NCBI RefSeq assembly: GCF_010119545.1 | Contig: NZ_JAAEAA010000006.1 | Location: forward strand, 62,001-126,000 | Direction of reading: 5' to 3' | Origin: Pontibacter fetidus | GTDB taxonomy: Bacteria; Bacteroidota; Bacteroidia; Cytophagales; Hymenobacteraceae | DNA: 64,000 bases | Shown: piece by piece, positions 27,557 to 38,100 of the stretch | Numbering within the stretch: position 1 is the first letter of the stretch | Layout: every line of letters starts with the position of its first letter | The notes under the pieces: generated by a model | The model's database searches: none | What the model saw: only the letters and a program-made list of their open reading frames with translations | What the model was told of the DNA's origin: nothing | Program-made: the position numbers and the translations under genes

Positions 27557-27580
27557 TCTATTTTAAAGTGAGCTCTCTTA

Positions 27581-27919
27581 CTAAAAGATCAGGTTTAGTA
27601 TCCAGGTAAGTATAGCAATGGCAACGCCAAAGATAAGTGCGGTAAAAAAGCCGGCAATATCAATACCATCTACCAGGTAATCAGCCAGTAAAACCATCCC
27701 TACATTTATCACGATCAGGAACAAGCCCAACGTCATGATGGTGATCGGTATTGTAAGAAATGTTAGTACCGGCTTTACGAATGTGTTGAGCAGGGCCAGC
27801 ACAAAGGCAAACACAAAAGCTGTTAAAAAGCTGTCGGTTATAGTTACACCAGGAATGATGTAAGTAGCTATTATTACGGCTATACCTGTAAGTAGTACTT
27901 TAATTAAAAATCCTGTCAT
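27581..27919 (-). CDS. YvlD-like (phage-holin-4 superfamily) membrane protein
   Basis: A 112-residue protein made almost wholly of four hydrophobic helices, starting MTGFLIKVLLTGIAVIIATY and with the NTFVKPVLTFLTIPITIMTLGLF segment characteristic of the family. Despite the family name these chromosomal members are not phage genes; YvlD-type proteins are linked to envelope stress in other bacteria. It is on the same strand as the agmatinase gene, 44 bases downstream of it, so it may be read through. Confidence 0.85.
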   Translation of the reverse strand: MTGFLIKVLLTGIAVIIATYIIPGVTITDSFLTAFVFAFVLALLNTFVKPVLTFLTIPITIMTLGLFLIVINVGMVLLADYLVDGIDIAGFFTALIFGVAIAILTWILNLIF

Positions 27920-27963
27920 GGGTGGTCGGTTTGTATAGTTATACTTTTATAGTTGAGTTCAGG

Positions 27964-29052
27964 CTATACTTCAAGCTTACCTTGCGATACGGCCATCCAG
28001 TTACAGATCTTGTATAGCAGGCGTGCCCCTACGTTCCCATTCCACTCGGTCTCTCCCGGGCCCACTTCGTTCAGGTCACAGCCAATTATCTCACGCCCTG
28101 ATTTAACCAGCTGCTTTATAAGGTACACAGCTTCTTCAAACTCTAAGCCCCCTGGTACCGGTGTACCTGTTCCAGGGCAAAGCTTCGGATCAAGGGCATC
28201 AATATCAAAGCTCAGGTATACTTTCTGTGGCAACTGCGCAATTATCTTCTTGCATTCCTTTTTCCAGCTATCGCCGGCATACAGGTTTTCTTTCAGTATA
28301 GCATCATAGAAAATAGTGATGCGGCCATTTGACTGTTCGGCCATTTCTGCTTCGGCCTGGCAAAGGTCACGTATACCTACCTGCACCAGTTTTTTTACCT
28401 GCGGTACCTGTAAGGCATTGTACATGATAGACGCATGCGAATACTTAAAACCTTCGTAAGCTACACGCAAATCAGCGTGGGCATCCAGTTGTAGTATACC
28501 AAATTCGTCATGTCTTTCGGCCAGCGCATGAATCATACCTAGCGGTGTGCTATGGTCGCCGCCAAGTACGCATACTGCTTTGCCCTGATCCATGTAACCA
28601 AGTGCTTTCTGCTTCAGCCACTGTAACAGCTCCTCTCCTTTTGCGGTAACCTCTTCCGGTACACTTTCCAGATCACCAGCATCAGCTTCAGGCTGCCCTT
28701 CCTCCAGCCAGGTAATATACTTTTCGGCTTTCTCGCGCAGTTGGTCACTCACAGCATGCCACTCCTCCGATATCTCTTCCATAGCTATACCTGCTTTCCA
28801 GGCATCTTTTATGGCTGGCTCAAACAGGTCTATCTGTGGCGAAGCATCTAGAATAGCTTGCGGCCCATTTGCTGTACCGGCACTATAAGAAACGGTAACT
28901 TCCCAGGGCACAGGTATAACTACAACTTCGGCTTCATCCACCGTAAATGGCAGGCCAAAAAGTCCGGCGTTAATATCCCCAACGCCATTAGGGTCGAAGT
29001 TTGCTATTTTTTCAGCTTTGCTGTTAGGCTGTTGGTTCTGCGGAGTACTCAT
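27964..29052 (-). CDS. speB: Agmatinase/arginase-family ureohydrolase (probable agmatinase)
   Basis: A 362-residue enzyme expected to split agmatine to putrescine and urea. Manganese-binding motifs are GGDHS, DAHADLR and SFDIDALDP, all intact. An insertion of about 60 charged residues (around 90-150) between the first strands and the GGDHS motif makes it longer than the usual 300-320. Its ATG lies 29 bases inside the end of the upstream SpeD-SpeE fusion gene, so translation is coupled. The neighbourhood argues for putrescine supply to spermidine synthesis rather than for arginase. Confidence 0.88.
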   Translation of the reverse strand: MSTPQNQQPNSKAEKIANFDPNGVGDINAGLFGLPFTVDEAEVVVIPVPWEVTVSYSAGTANGPQAILDASPQIDLFEPAIKDAWKAGIAMEEISEEWHAVSDQLREKAEKYITWLEEGQPEADAGDLESVPEEVTAKGEELLQWLKQKALGYMDQGKAVCVLGGDHSTPLGMIHALAERHDEFGILQLDAHADLRVAYEGFKYSHASIMYNALQVPQVKKLVQVGIRDLCQAEAEMAEQSNGRITIFYDAILKENLYAGDSWKKECKKIIAQLPQKVYLSFDIDALDPKLCPGTGTPVPGGLEFEEAVYLIKQLVKSGREIIGCDLNEVGPGETEWNGNVGARLLYKICNWMAVSQGKLEV

Positions 29053-30352
29053 TTGTTACCTGGCCCGGTTTAGCGTTTAAAAGTTCTTTCACAAAGTTAG
29101 GAAGCGCGAAGGCAGCCATATGAATGTCCTCGTTATAATATTTCAGACCCTGCGCTTTCGAGAATGCTGCGGCTCCGTTCACATCAAACGTAAGTGGGTG
29201 TGCCTCCCCTTTTGAGGAATAAGAGAAACTCCAGGTACCAGTAGGATATGTTGGGATGGCAGCCAGGTAGCAATGTACTTTTTCAGCACCGAAAATCTGC
29301 TTATAAGTATCATAAATTTCTACAAACACGGCACTGTTAAAGCGTGGCGATTCGCTTTGCGTGATCATGATACCATCTTTTGTCAGGCAGCGATATACTT
29401 CCTGGTAAAACTCAGCTGTAAACAAGCCTTCGCCCGGGCCAACCGGATCAGCCGAGTCAACTATAATCAGGTCGTAGCGCTCATCCGCACATTCTTTAAT
29501 ATACTTGATACCGTCTTCAACCAGCAGGTTAAGGCGCGGATTATCAAAAGCAACAGCTGTTTCAGGAAGGTGTAGTTTGCAGGCTTCTATTACAAGTTCA
29601 TCTATTTCCACCAGAGTAACTTCTTCCAGTTGCTCATAGCGCAATAGCTCACGCACGGTACCACCATCGCCGCCACCAATTACCAACGCACGTTTTGCTT
29701 TCGGGTTGCTGAACATCGGCACATGGGTGATCATCTCGTGGTATACATACTCATCTTTCTGAGTGCACATTACCATACCATCCAGGGTAAGCAGGTTACC
29801 ATAGGCAAGTGTTTCATATACTTCTACGCGCTGGTAAGGCGAATCTTTTTTGTAAAGCTGGTTGCCGGTATGTTTTAACGAAAGGGCAATGTTCTCATCA
29901 CGCTCTGTAAACCACACATCGCGGGTTATTGTACCAAGCTTTTCCTGTGGCTGTGGAGAAACATCTCTCAGCGACTCCAGGTTGAAATCATTACGCTTTA
30001 ACAGGTCTAACTGGCCACGGCGGCACTCCATGGCAGAACCATGGCTGGCCTCGAACGCATCTTTCAGGTAGTTATAAGATACCCAAGGGTCAACAGAATC
30101 GCCGCAGGTAAAAAGATCAACAGCTGCGTAGCCAAACTCCGGCCACGTATGAATTGCCAGGTGACTTTCCTGAATCACGACCACACCGGAAACACCGTAT
30201 GGCGAGAAGTGGTGAAATGTACTGTTAATAACGGTTGCACCAGCGGTTTCGGCTGCAGCCACCATGCTGTTCTCGATATGAACAACGTCGTTCATCAGTT
30301 CAGGAGAACAGTTGTAAAATTCTACCAGGATGTGTCTTCCTAATGCGTTCAT
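29024..30352 (-). CDS. Fused S-adenosylmethionine decarboxylase and spermidine synthase (SpeD-SpeE)
   Basis: A 442-residue protein from the ATG at 30352; the frame's longer extension starts upstream without a good N-terminus. Residues 1-115 are a prokaryotic AdoMet decarboxylase. Cleavage is at Glu62-Ser63 ([10 protein letters not shown]), giving the pyruvoyl group at Ser63, with His68 and Cys83 as catalytic partners, the same numbering as the well-studied Thermotoga enzyme. Residues about 140-420 are a spermidine synthase, with [13 protein letters not shown] for decarboxylated AdoMet and [10 protein letters not shown] with the catalytic Asp. Both active sites look complete. It should turn putrescine into spermidine in one polypeptide. 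Confidence 0.9.
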   Translation of the reverse strand: MNALGRHILVEFYNCSPELMNDVVHIENSMVAAAETAGATVINSTFHHFSPYGVSGVVVIQESHLAIHTWPEFGYAAVDLFTCGDSVDPWVSYNYLKDAFEASHGSAMECRRGQLDLLKRNDFNLESLRDVSPQPQEKLGTITRDVWFTERDENIALSLKHTGNQLYKKDSPYQRVEVYETLAYGNLLTLDGMVMCTQKDEYVYHEMITHVPMFSNPKAKRALVIGGGDGGTVRELLRYEQLEEVTLVEIDELVIEACKLHLPETAVAFDNPRLNLLVEDGIKYIKECADERYDLIIVDSADPVGPGEGLFTAEFYQEVYRCLTKDGIMITQSESPRFNSAVFVEIYDTYKQIFGAEKVHCYLAAIPTYPTGTWSFSYSSKGEAHPLTFDVNGAAAFSKAQGLKYYNEDIHMAAFALPNFVKELLNAKPGQVTNEYSAEPTA

Positions 30353-30719
30353 CAATTGCGTGTAAGATTGTGTAAAGTAATAATCTGGCAAAAAAACGAA
30401 ATCTATGGCTATAATCAAAAGTATAGCTTATAGCATATCTTATACCTTGCTGGCAGGCAATAAGTTATAGAACCACAAATGGAATAAATAATTTCAGAGG
30501 AAGGAAGTAAAACTCAAATCTATAGTTTGAGCAAAGGGTAAAGTATAGCCGGGAAGGATATAAATCAGGCATTGGCACCTATACTTGTGCAAGACAAAGT
30601 ATAGCGCTCTAAGTGGTAGCCCACAATAACTTTACAGGATGCAGGCTATAGTTAAACTATAAGTATAGCCGATCTTAAAATAGCAGAAGGTATAGATCTA
30701 TTTTAAAACTGCTACCCGA
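30353..30719. other. Intergenic region between polyamine and chemosensory operons, no gene
   Basis: No coding frame. It contains many AAGTATAG/TATAGTT motifs and no clear terminator for the CheC end of the upstream operon. Confidence 0.5.
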
Positions 30720-31358
30720 TCAGGCTTTTTTATCCATATCGAATGTACGAATGATATCCAGTATTTTAAGGAACGTGCTGGTATCGAAGAACAAAAGTAA
30801 TGGTAGCTCTACGCTTTTAAAATTATGTGTAAACTTCGTGATAACGGTAAAAACAAGCGGCTGAAAAAGTGGATGTTGTACCAGTATATCTTTCAAGGAA
30901 TCGGCAATGTGGCTTTTAGGAGCTTTAGGCGGCGAACCGTAAATATTGGCTTTCAGTATGTTGGCTAACTGGGTTACCATAGCGCCGGTAATAATGTTGC
31001 TGATCTCAAGTAGCAACGATTCCTGCATGGCATTTACTTCCCCTTTCTGCACCTCCAGCATGTTCAGGCAAACTTCAGACAAGCGCGAGATGTGGTCGTC
31101 TGAAAAAAGCATCAGCGTAGCGCCATTAAAGTCACCTTTAATATCGGACTGAATGATAAAGTGAGTGCTTTCGTATTTGGTTACCAGCTTTATCAGTTCT
31201 TTTACTTCTATTAACTGTATATCCGGAACTTTCAGGAGCACTTTATCTTTGGCTATAGCTGCAAAAGAGTCAGCTGCACGCGCCAATCCGATATTAAGGA
31301 TTTCCTTAATGATGTCTCTTTCAAGTTCCGTTACGTTAGGTTCCTTTATGTTTGTCAT
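30720..31358 (-). CDS. cheC: CheC-like chemotaxis phosphatase
   Basis: A 212-residue protein of the CheC/CheX/FliY phosphatase family, which dephosphorylates CheY-P. Two copies of the active-site signature with Glu and Asn are visible, near residues 16-25 (IIKEILNIGLARAA) and about 115-125 (LLLEISNIITGA), as in CheC. It is the last gene of the chemosensory operon, starting 4 bases after cheA, and would supply signal termination. No CheD partner gene is present, unlike in Bacillus or Thermotoga. Confidence 0.85.
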   Translation of the reverse strand: MTNIKEPNVTELERDIIKEILNIGLARAADSFAAIAKDKVLLKVPDIQLIEVKELIKLVTKYESTHFIIQSDIKGDFNGATLMLFSDDHISRLSEVCLNMLEVQKGEVNAMQESLLLEISNIITGAMVTQLANILKANIYGSPPKAPKSHIADSLKDILVQHPLFQPLVFTVITKFTHNFKSVELPLLLFFDTSTFLKILDIIRTFDMDKKA

Positions 31359-31362
31359 GCTA

Positions 31363-33024
31363 CTAAAAATTATGCTCGCCTGCCAATACTTGTTTTCTGC
31401 TAATAAAATAACGTGTTATTGCTGGTACATCCAGCACCAGGCAAACTTTACCTGACCCCAGCAGGGTAACACCTCCATACAGTTCAACGGCATCCAGTGG
31501 TTTGCTCAGTGGCTTCACTACAATGTCCTGCTGCCTGTACAGTTTGTCTACAATTATGCCCAGCTTTCTGTTATTGTAAGATACTATGATAATATTCTGC
31601 ACCATGCCTTTCAGCTTGGTCTTATCTCCCAGGTTCATTTCCTGCTCCTTCACGTTTAATAACTCGTGCAGGTAAACTACGGTTATAGTTTCGCCAAAAA
31701 TGTCAGCTACCATAACCCCGCCTACTTCGTGCAGCTCCTCTACTTCAAGGGCAACAACCTGCTCGGTATGTATCAACGGAATAGCGTAAAATATCTCGTC
31801 TACTTCAAATAACAAGGCCCCTTTTACGGCAATAGAGGTCGGTAACTGAAGTATAAACGTAGTTCCTTTCCCCTTCTGCGATTCTATCCTGATTCTGCCA
31901 CCAATCGAGTCCACTGCATTTTTTACCACGTCCAGGCCAACACCTCTACCCGAAAACTCAGTTACCTCCTTCGCCAGCGAAAAGCCAGGTTCAAAAAGAT
32001 AAGAAAGTGCTTCCGTGTCTGAAAGGTGCTCTACGGTGCTGGCTGGTAACAACTGCCTTTCCACAATTGCTTTGCGCACCTGCGTCAGGTCTATGCCTTT
32101 ACCGTCGTCGGTTAACTGTATCTGCACATTTTCGCGGTCGTTACGGGCTATCAGCGATAAGCTTCCGTTACGTGGCTTGCCTTTTTTCAGGCGGTTTTCC
32201 GGTTTCTCGATACCGTGGGTAATGGCATTCCGAACCAAATGTAACAACGAGTCGGTAATGATCTGAAGTATGTTCCTGTCTATCTGGATATCATGTCCGG
32301 CCATAGTCAGATCCACATCCTTCCCTTCGGCAGTGGCAATATCACGGACAATCCGGGGAAACTTATTGAACAACGAGCCGATACCTACCAGACGAGCATC
32401 CATAATACTGTATTGCAGGTCTTCGGTAATGCGGTTCAGATGGGAGCTCACATTTTTTAATTCGTCGTTCTCCAACTCGCGGCTGATAGAAACGATGCGG
32501 TCGCGGTCTATTACAAGTTCCCCTACCAGGTTTAGCAGGTGGTCAAGCTTTTTAATCTGGATATATACCAGTTCAGAAAGCGATAGATTTTTGGATGTAT
32601 TATACCGCTGAACTTTCGCCAGTTCTATGGTACTGTCTGACAGGTTATCAACTATAATATCAAGGTTGCGGAGTAAAACCGGATCCGGGTCGCCGTAACT
32701 GGCGTTATCGATATTATGGATAAGCTCGCCTAGCAAGTCAATTCCTTCAAACAACACAGTAACCACTTCATCACTGAAGCTAAGCTCCTTGTTGCGGATA
32801 AGGCTAAAGGCTGTTTCGAGTTTGTGCGATACGTCAGAGATGTTGAGGTAGCCAATAGCCTTGGCATTTGCTTTCAGGTTATGAAGCAAACGGAATATTT
32901 CCGCAAGGATTTGTTCATCCTGCGGTCTTTTTTCCAGGTCGCTGATGTGCCGGTTCAGGGCATCAAAATACTCCAGCGCTTCTGCAATAAATATTTCCTT
33001 GTATTCCTCTTCTCTTGATTTCAT
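31363..33024 (-). CDS. cheA: Chemotaxis histidine kinase CheA (short form without P2)
   Basis: A 553-residue kinase. The Hpt domain has phospho-accepting His48 in FRLLHNLKANAKAIGY. A dimerisation region follows (about 155-220), then the ATPase domain with the N box in HLVRNAITHGIEKP, G1 in DDGKGID and G2 in GRGVGLDVV. A C-terminal CheW-like domain (about 405-550) completes it. There is no recognisable P2 CheY-binding domain, so the response regulator may dock directly at P1. Its ATG overlaps the cheB stop by 4 bases. Confidence 0.93.
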   Translation of the reverse strand: MKSREEEYKEIFIAEALEYFDALNRHISDLEKRPQDEQILAEIFRLLHNLKANAKAIGYLNISDVSHKLETAFSLIRNKELSFSDEVVTVLFEGIDLLGELIHNIDNASYGDPDPVLLRNLDIIVDNLSDSTIELAKVQRYNTSKNLSLSELVYIQIKKLDHLLNLVGELVIDRDRIVSISRELENDELKNVSSHLNRITEDLQYSIMDARLVGIGSLFNKFPRIVRDIATAEGKDVDLTMAGHDIQIDRNILQIITDSLLHLVRNAITHGIEKPENRLKKGKPRNGSLSLIARNDRENVQIQLTDDGKGIDLTQVRKAIVERQLLPASTVEHLSDTEALSYLFEPGFSLAKEVTEFSGRGVGLDVVKNAVDSIGGRIRIESQKGKGTTFILQLPTSIAVKGALLFEVDEIFYAIPLIHTEQVVALEVEELHEVGGVMVADIFGETITVVYLHELLNVKEQEMNLGDKTKLKGMVQNIIIVSYNNRKLGIIVDKLYRQQDIVVKPLSKPLDAVELYGGVTLLGSGKVCLVLDVPAITRYFISRKQVLAGEHNF

Positions 33025-34139
33025 AAAGTATCGTCAGCCACGCTAACGGTGTTTTGACTTGCCACATAACTGTTAATGAAATGTGGAATTTCAGACAATG
33101 GAAGCACATGGTGCGATATACCACTGTCAATTACAGACTTAGCCATCCCGAAAATTGCGGAAGAAGCCTCGTCTTGTGCTACCACTACACCACCTCTTTT
33201 ATGTATGGTAGTGGCACCTATAGTTCCGTCTTTGCCCATTCCGGTCAGGATGATGCCAAGCACTTGCTTTACATTACTGTTCGCCACTGACTGCATCAGC
33301 AGGTCTACAGAAGGCTTGTCATAGGTTTGGGCTATCTCTTCAGAAAAACTGATCTTATAGTTGGCCGCATTGCCCATAACCGGTTGAATGACCATGTTGC
33401 GCCCGCCCGGCGCTACAATTAGCTTATTTGGTTTTAAAAGCAGCCCCTGCCTGCCCTCTTTAACGGTAAGGCGGGTATAGCCCTGCAAACGTTCAGCTAA
33501 AGATTTTGTAAAACCAGCCGGTAAATGCACAGCAACCAGTATACTTGCCTGTAAGTCGTCAGCCAGATGTTTTACTATATGTTCAATAGCTTGTGTGCCT
33601 CCTGTTGAAGCCCCGATCACAATTACCGTATCCACCATGGGTGCCGGTAACTCTGCTTTATTTTTTGCTGTTTCTACTTCCTGTTGCAGTTGCGCCAGCA
33701 TTTGCTGCACATCCCAGTTTATAGTTTGCCTTACTGCTTTAACTTTAGTTACCAGTTCTAGCGCAATGCTTCTGTAATCCGGGTACTTTTTATTTTCTGG
33801 TTTAAGCACCACTGCAAAAACACCTAGTGCTGTAGTTTCCTGTATCAGGTCCAGGGTAAGCTGTTCCCGTTTCACCATCAAAACGATAGGTGTAGGTATT
33901 TCACTGAAAATGCGCTTAAACGTAAACAGCCTGTTATTTTTAGGCAGGTCATAGTTTACCAGAATTACATGCGGCTCCTGCTCTTTCAGAGATTTGAGTA
34001 ACTCATCTCCATCGGCAGCAAACCCTGCTACACATATCCCCTCCGCATCATTAAGGATAGATTCCAGCACCAGCCGGCTATGGCTGGACTGATCTGCAAT
34101 CATAACTTTAATGTCTGTTGCCAACTCCAACATAAACAA
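33021..34139 (-). CDS. cheB: CheB-type receptor methylesterase with degenerate receiver domain
   Basis: A 372-residue protein. The C-terminal esterase domain (about 168-360) keeps the catalytic triad: Ser178 (GASTGG), His205 (VHLPAGFT) and Asp304 (TGMGKDGT). The N-terminal receiver-like domain (10-130) is degenerate. The phospho-accepting Asp of the consensus LDxxMP is Asn62 (VNYDLP), only one of the two acidic residues remains at Asp16, and the Thr/Ser after beta-4 is absent, while Lys113-Pro is kept. The enzyme may therefore be constitutive or controlled otherwise. No CheR methyltransferase gene is in the operon. Overlaps cheA by 4 bases. Confidence 0.9.
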   Translation of the reverse strand: MFMLELATDIKVMIADQSSHSRLVLESILNDAEGICVAGFAADGDELLKSLKEQEPHVILVNYDLPKNNRLFTFKRIFSEIPTPIVLMVKREQLTLDLIQETTALGVFAVVLKPENKKYPDYRSIALELVTKVKAVRQTINWDVQQMLAQLQQEVETAKNKAELPAPMVDTVIVIGASTGGTQAIEHIVKHLADDLQASILVAVHLPAGFTKSLAERLQGYTRLTVKEGRQGLLLKPNKLIVAPGGRNMVIQPVMGNAANYKISFSEEIAQTYDKPSVDLLMQSVANSNVKQVLGIILTGMGKDGTIGATTIHKRGGVVVAQDEASSAIFGMAKSVIDSGISHHVLPLSEIPHFINSYVASQNTVSVADDTL

Positions 34140-34172
34140 TAAACTGCACTAAATAAGGTTAAAGAAAAGTTT

Positions 34173-34538
34173 TTAGGCTTCCTTTAATGCCTGGCTTACT
34201 ACTTCCAGCACTTTTTCTTCAGAGAATGGCTTCACGATGTAAGAAAGAGCGCCATATTCCAGGGCCTCATTCACGATCACCTCCTGGCCAACAGCACTTA
34301 CAATTACCACTTTCATGTCTGGCTGTTCTGCCTTTATACCTTTCAGCACATCCAGCCCGGTATTATCGGGTAAAATAACGTCTAAAGTTATCAGGTCGGG
34401 CTTTGTTTCTCTGGCCAACTCCAGCGCTGTCTGTCCGTTAGGGGCTTCGCCTACAATTTCGTAGCCTGCATCGGTCAGCATGTTCTTCAGCATGGTGCGC
34501 ATGTAGAAGGAGTCGTCTACTATCAGTATTCTTTTCAT
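34173..34538 (-). CDS. cheY: CheY single-domain response regulator
   Basis: A 121-residue receiver with all key residues: Asp8, Asp9, phospho-acceptor Asp53 (LDVILPDNTG), Ser81 and Lys103 (IVKPF). It probably receives phosphate from CheA and acts on an output other than a flagellar motor, since Bacteroidota gliders lack flagella and no flagellar genes are seen. The gene lies between cheW and cheB in the operon. Confidence 0.93.
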   Translation of the reverse strand: MKRILIVDDSFYMRTMLKNMLTDAGYEIVGEAPNGQTALELARETKPDLITLDVILPDNTGLDVLKGIKAEQPDMKVVIVSAVGQEVIVNEALEYGALSYIVKPFSEEKVLEVVSQALKEA

Positions 34539-34566
34539 AATTTGTGAAGTTGCTAATGAGTGGTTT

Positions 34567-35133
34567 TTAGTTTGATAACTGCTTTATTTCGTCGCTCGAC
34601 AGTATTTTAAACATATCAAGCACAATAATAAGGCGGTTGTCTACTTTTGCTATACCTTCTATATAATTTTCCTGTACAGCAATGTCCTGCAAAAACGAAG
34701 GTGTTTTATCCATTTTAGAAACGGCCAGGTTCAGTGACTGCGGCACTTCCCTAACTACAACCCCGATACTATACTCCTTGGCTTCAATTACCAGCGTATA
34801 GGTCAGGTCAGAAGCAGCTACAGAAGTATCCGGCCGTATGCCAAACCGCTCTTCCAGGTTCATGATCGCTATAATATCACCTCGAATGTTGGCAACACCT
34901 TTTATAAAATCGGGTGTGCGGGGCATGCGGGTTATACTTGGCGTTACTGTTACTTCTTTTACCTGCTCTATTTTGATACCATAATATTCAGCACCAAGCT
35001 TAAAAACGATCAGGTGCAGCAACGGCTCATTTACCTTAATTTTTGCAGACTCCTCTTTCCCATTCCCCGAGGAAGCTGCCGTTTCCTCCTGGGTCAAGGC
35101 AGTTTCAAGGGCTTTATCTTTCTTTGTCGGCAT
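34567..35133 (-). CDS. cheW: CheW coupling protein
   Basis: A 188-residue protein with a low-complexity N-terminal leader of about 40 residues (Ala/Ser/Glu/Lys-rich) and one CheW domain. Visible conserved marks are YYGIKIEQVKEV, MPRTPDFIKGVANIRGDIIAIMNL and VDNRLIIVLDM. It links the receptor to CheA. It begins 7 bases after the receptor's stop codon. Confidence 0.93.
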   Translation of the reverse strand: MPTKKDKALETALTQEETAASSGNGKEESAKIKVNEPLLHLIVFKLGAEYYGIKIEQVKEVTVTPSITRMPRTPDFIKGVANIRGDIIAIMNLEERFGIRPDTSVAASDLTYTLVIEAKEYSIGVVVREVPQSLNLAVSKMDKTPSFLQDIAVQENYIEGIAKVDNRLIIVLDMFKILSSDEIKQLSN

Positions 35134-35140
35134 AGCTGAA

Positions 35141-38100
35141 TTAGTTGTTTCCTAATCTGTTGGTTCTACCGGTTGCCTGCGTTCTGGCAGGGGTACGCTG
35201 TTTTCCGACACCGTTGTTAGATGGTATGGAAGTCAGGCGCTTTGGCTTGCTATGGTTAAAGATGATGTTACCATCAATAAGCTTGAAGGCAGAGATACTG
35301 ATCTGAAGGTCAGCCGCAATGTCGTTCAGGTTCTGAGATGAAGAAGTTAATTCCTGCATCGAAGTTGAAAGCTGCTTGGCTGTGCTTGCTACCTGCTGCG
35401 TACCAGAAGCTGTCTGTTCCGCAATGGCAACCACTTCTTCCACATACTTCACAACGTCTCCGATGGATGATTTCTGAACTTCTGTTGCTGTTAAGATATC
35501 CTGTGCCGTACGAAGCGTTTCACCACTTGATGCCGCAATGTTTTTAAAGGCGCTTGAAGCTTCAAAAGTTGCATTCTTCCCTTTTAATACACGGCCTTCC
35601 ATGGTCGAGATCGCAGTTGCAGCAGAGGCTGTATCTTTCTTCACGTCCTCTACAAGTGTTGCAATCTCACTTGCTGATTTACGAGAACCTTCTGCCAGCT
35701 TTCTGATCTCTTCAGCAACTACCGCAAAACCACGTCCTGCTTCGCCTGCTCTGGCCGCCTCAATGGCAGCGTTTAGTGCAAGTAGGTTGGTTTGTGCCGC
35801 AATGTCTGTGATCACACCAAGTGATTTTGATATTTCCTGAGAGCGTGTGCTCAATACTTCAATTGTTTTAGCAGTAAGTGCCGCAGAGCTTGAGATTTCC
35901 TCCATGTTCTTTACCACTTCCGCTACTGTTTTCAGACCGATCTGAGAGCTTTCTTCACCAAGTAATGCTGTTTTGTTCACTACTTCGGCTCGGTTGGCAG
36001 TCTCTTTTGTACCTTTCATGATCTCCTCGATCAGTTTAAAAGCCTGGTCTGTTTTTAACGCCTGGTTCTGTGCACCTTCTGCCATTTGCTGCATAGCCAA
36101 AGCCACATCTAGTGTCACTTTGTTCATGTCCAGCCCTTTGGTAGCCATTTCTTCAGAAGAAGATCCTACTACCAGCGAGGAATCATTGATCTCACCAAGT
36201 AGTGCATTCAGGTTATCTACCGCAAGGTTAAGGGCGTTCGCCATATCCAGAATATCACCTGCAGTCTGTATTTCTGCTTTCTGAGTAAGATCACCTTCAG
36301 AGATCGCACGTACTACACGAGACACTTCCAGCACCGGCGTAACTATAGATTCCAGCAGATCATTCAGTGTATCTACCAGTTCTTTCCAGCTACCACCTAC
36401 ACCTTTTAGTGTCGCACGCTCTGTCAGTTTACCTTCCACACCCGCAACTCTTGCCACACGAGATACTTCACCGGCTAGTCTGTTAAGGTCAACCACCATT
36501 GTGTTGATCGTTTCAGCAAGCTCAGCTACTTCACCACGTGCTTCCAGGCTTAGTTTCTGGGTTAAGTCACCTTTCGAAACCGCTGTTACTACTTTAACTA
36601 TACCACGTACCTGCGTTGTCAGGTTAGAGGCCATGGTATTCACATTGTCTGTCAGGTCTTTCCAGGTACCGGCTACGCCTATAACTTTCGCTTGTCCGCC
36701 TAGTTTACCTTCCGTACCCACTTCACGTGCCACGCGGGTTACCTCACTGGCAAATGAACTAAGCTGATCCACCATTATATTAATCACATCCTTGATCTGC
36801 AGGATCTCTCCACGCACATCCACCGTGATTTTCTGCGTTAAGTCACCGCTTGCAATAGCAGTTGCTACTTTAGATACATCGCGAAGCTGAACGGTAAGGT
36901 TACCAGCCATCGCGTTTACGTTGTCGGTCAGTTCTTTCCAGGTTCCGCCAACGTTTGGCACTACTGCCTGGCCACCCAGTTTACCTTCAGTACCTACTTC
37001 AAGTGCCACACGGGTTACCTCACCGGCAAAAATGTTCAGGGAGTCCACCATCTGGTTAATGTTCTCTTTTAGTGAGAGCATCTCCCCTTTTACATCCACT
37101 GTAATTTTCTGAGTAAGGTCACCTTTCGCAACGGCTGTAGATACGTTGGCAATATCACGAACCTGCAGGGTAAGGTTGGCCGCCATGGTGTTCACATGGT
37201 CAGTAAGGTCCTTCCAAACACCGGCCACGTTCGGAACTATAGCTTGTCCGCCCAGTTTACCTTCTGTACCCACTTCACGTGCCACACGGGTTACCTCATC
37301 CGCGAAAATGTTCAGGGAGTCCACCATCTGGTTAAGGTTACCTTTCAGATCAGCAAGCTCGCCTTTTACATTAACCGTGATCTTCTGGCTCAGGTCGCCT
37401 TTCGCCACTGCAGTTGCTACGTTGGCAATGTCACGTACCTGGCTGGTAAGGTTACTGGCCATGTAGTTTACGTTGTCGGTCAGGTCTTTCCATACACCAC
37501 CAACGTTTGGTACATTTGCCTGGCCACCCAGTATACCTTCGGTGCCTACCTCACGTGCCACACGCGATACTTCCGCGCCAAACACATTCAGTCTGTCCAC
37601 CATTTCATTCAATATATCCTTCAGGTCACCCAGCTCACCTTTCACATCCACAGATACTTTCTGCGTCAGGTCGCCTTTCGCCACGGCAGTTGCCACGTTA
37701 GCGATGTCGCGTACCTGAAGTGTAAGGTTAGAAGCCATCAGGTTTACATTTTCTGTAAGCTCCTTCCAGGTACCTTCTACTTTCGGCACATTTGCCTGGC
37801 CACCCAATTTACCTTCTGTACCTACCTCGCGGGCAACACGGGTTACCTCACCAGCGAAGATATTCAGGGAGTCCACCATCTGGTTGATGTTCTCTTTCAG
37901 GTCAGCCATTTCACCGCGAACATTTACCGTGATCTTCTGCTTCAGGTCGCCTTTCGCAACGGCAGTAGATACGTTTGCGATATCACGTACCTGAGAAGTC
38001 AGGTTGGATGCCATCGTGTTCACGTTATCGGTCAGTTCTTTCCAAACACCACCAACATTAGGCACTTTTGCTTGTCCGCCCAGTTTACCTTCTGTACCCA

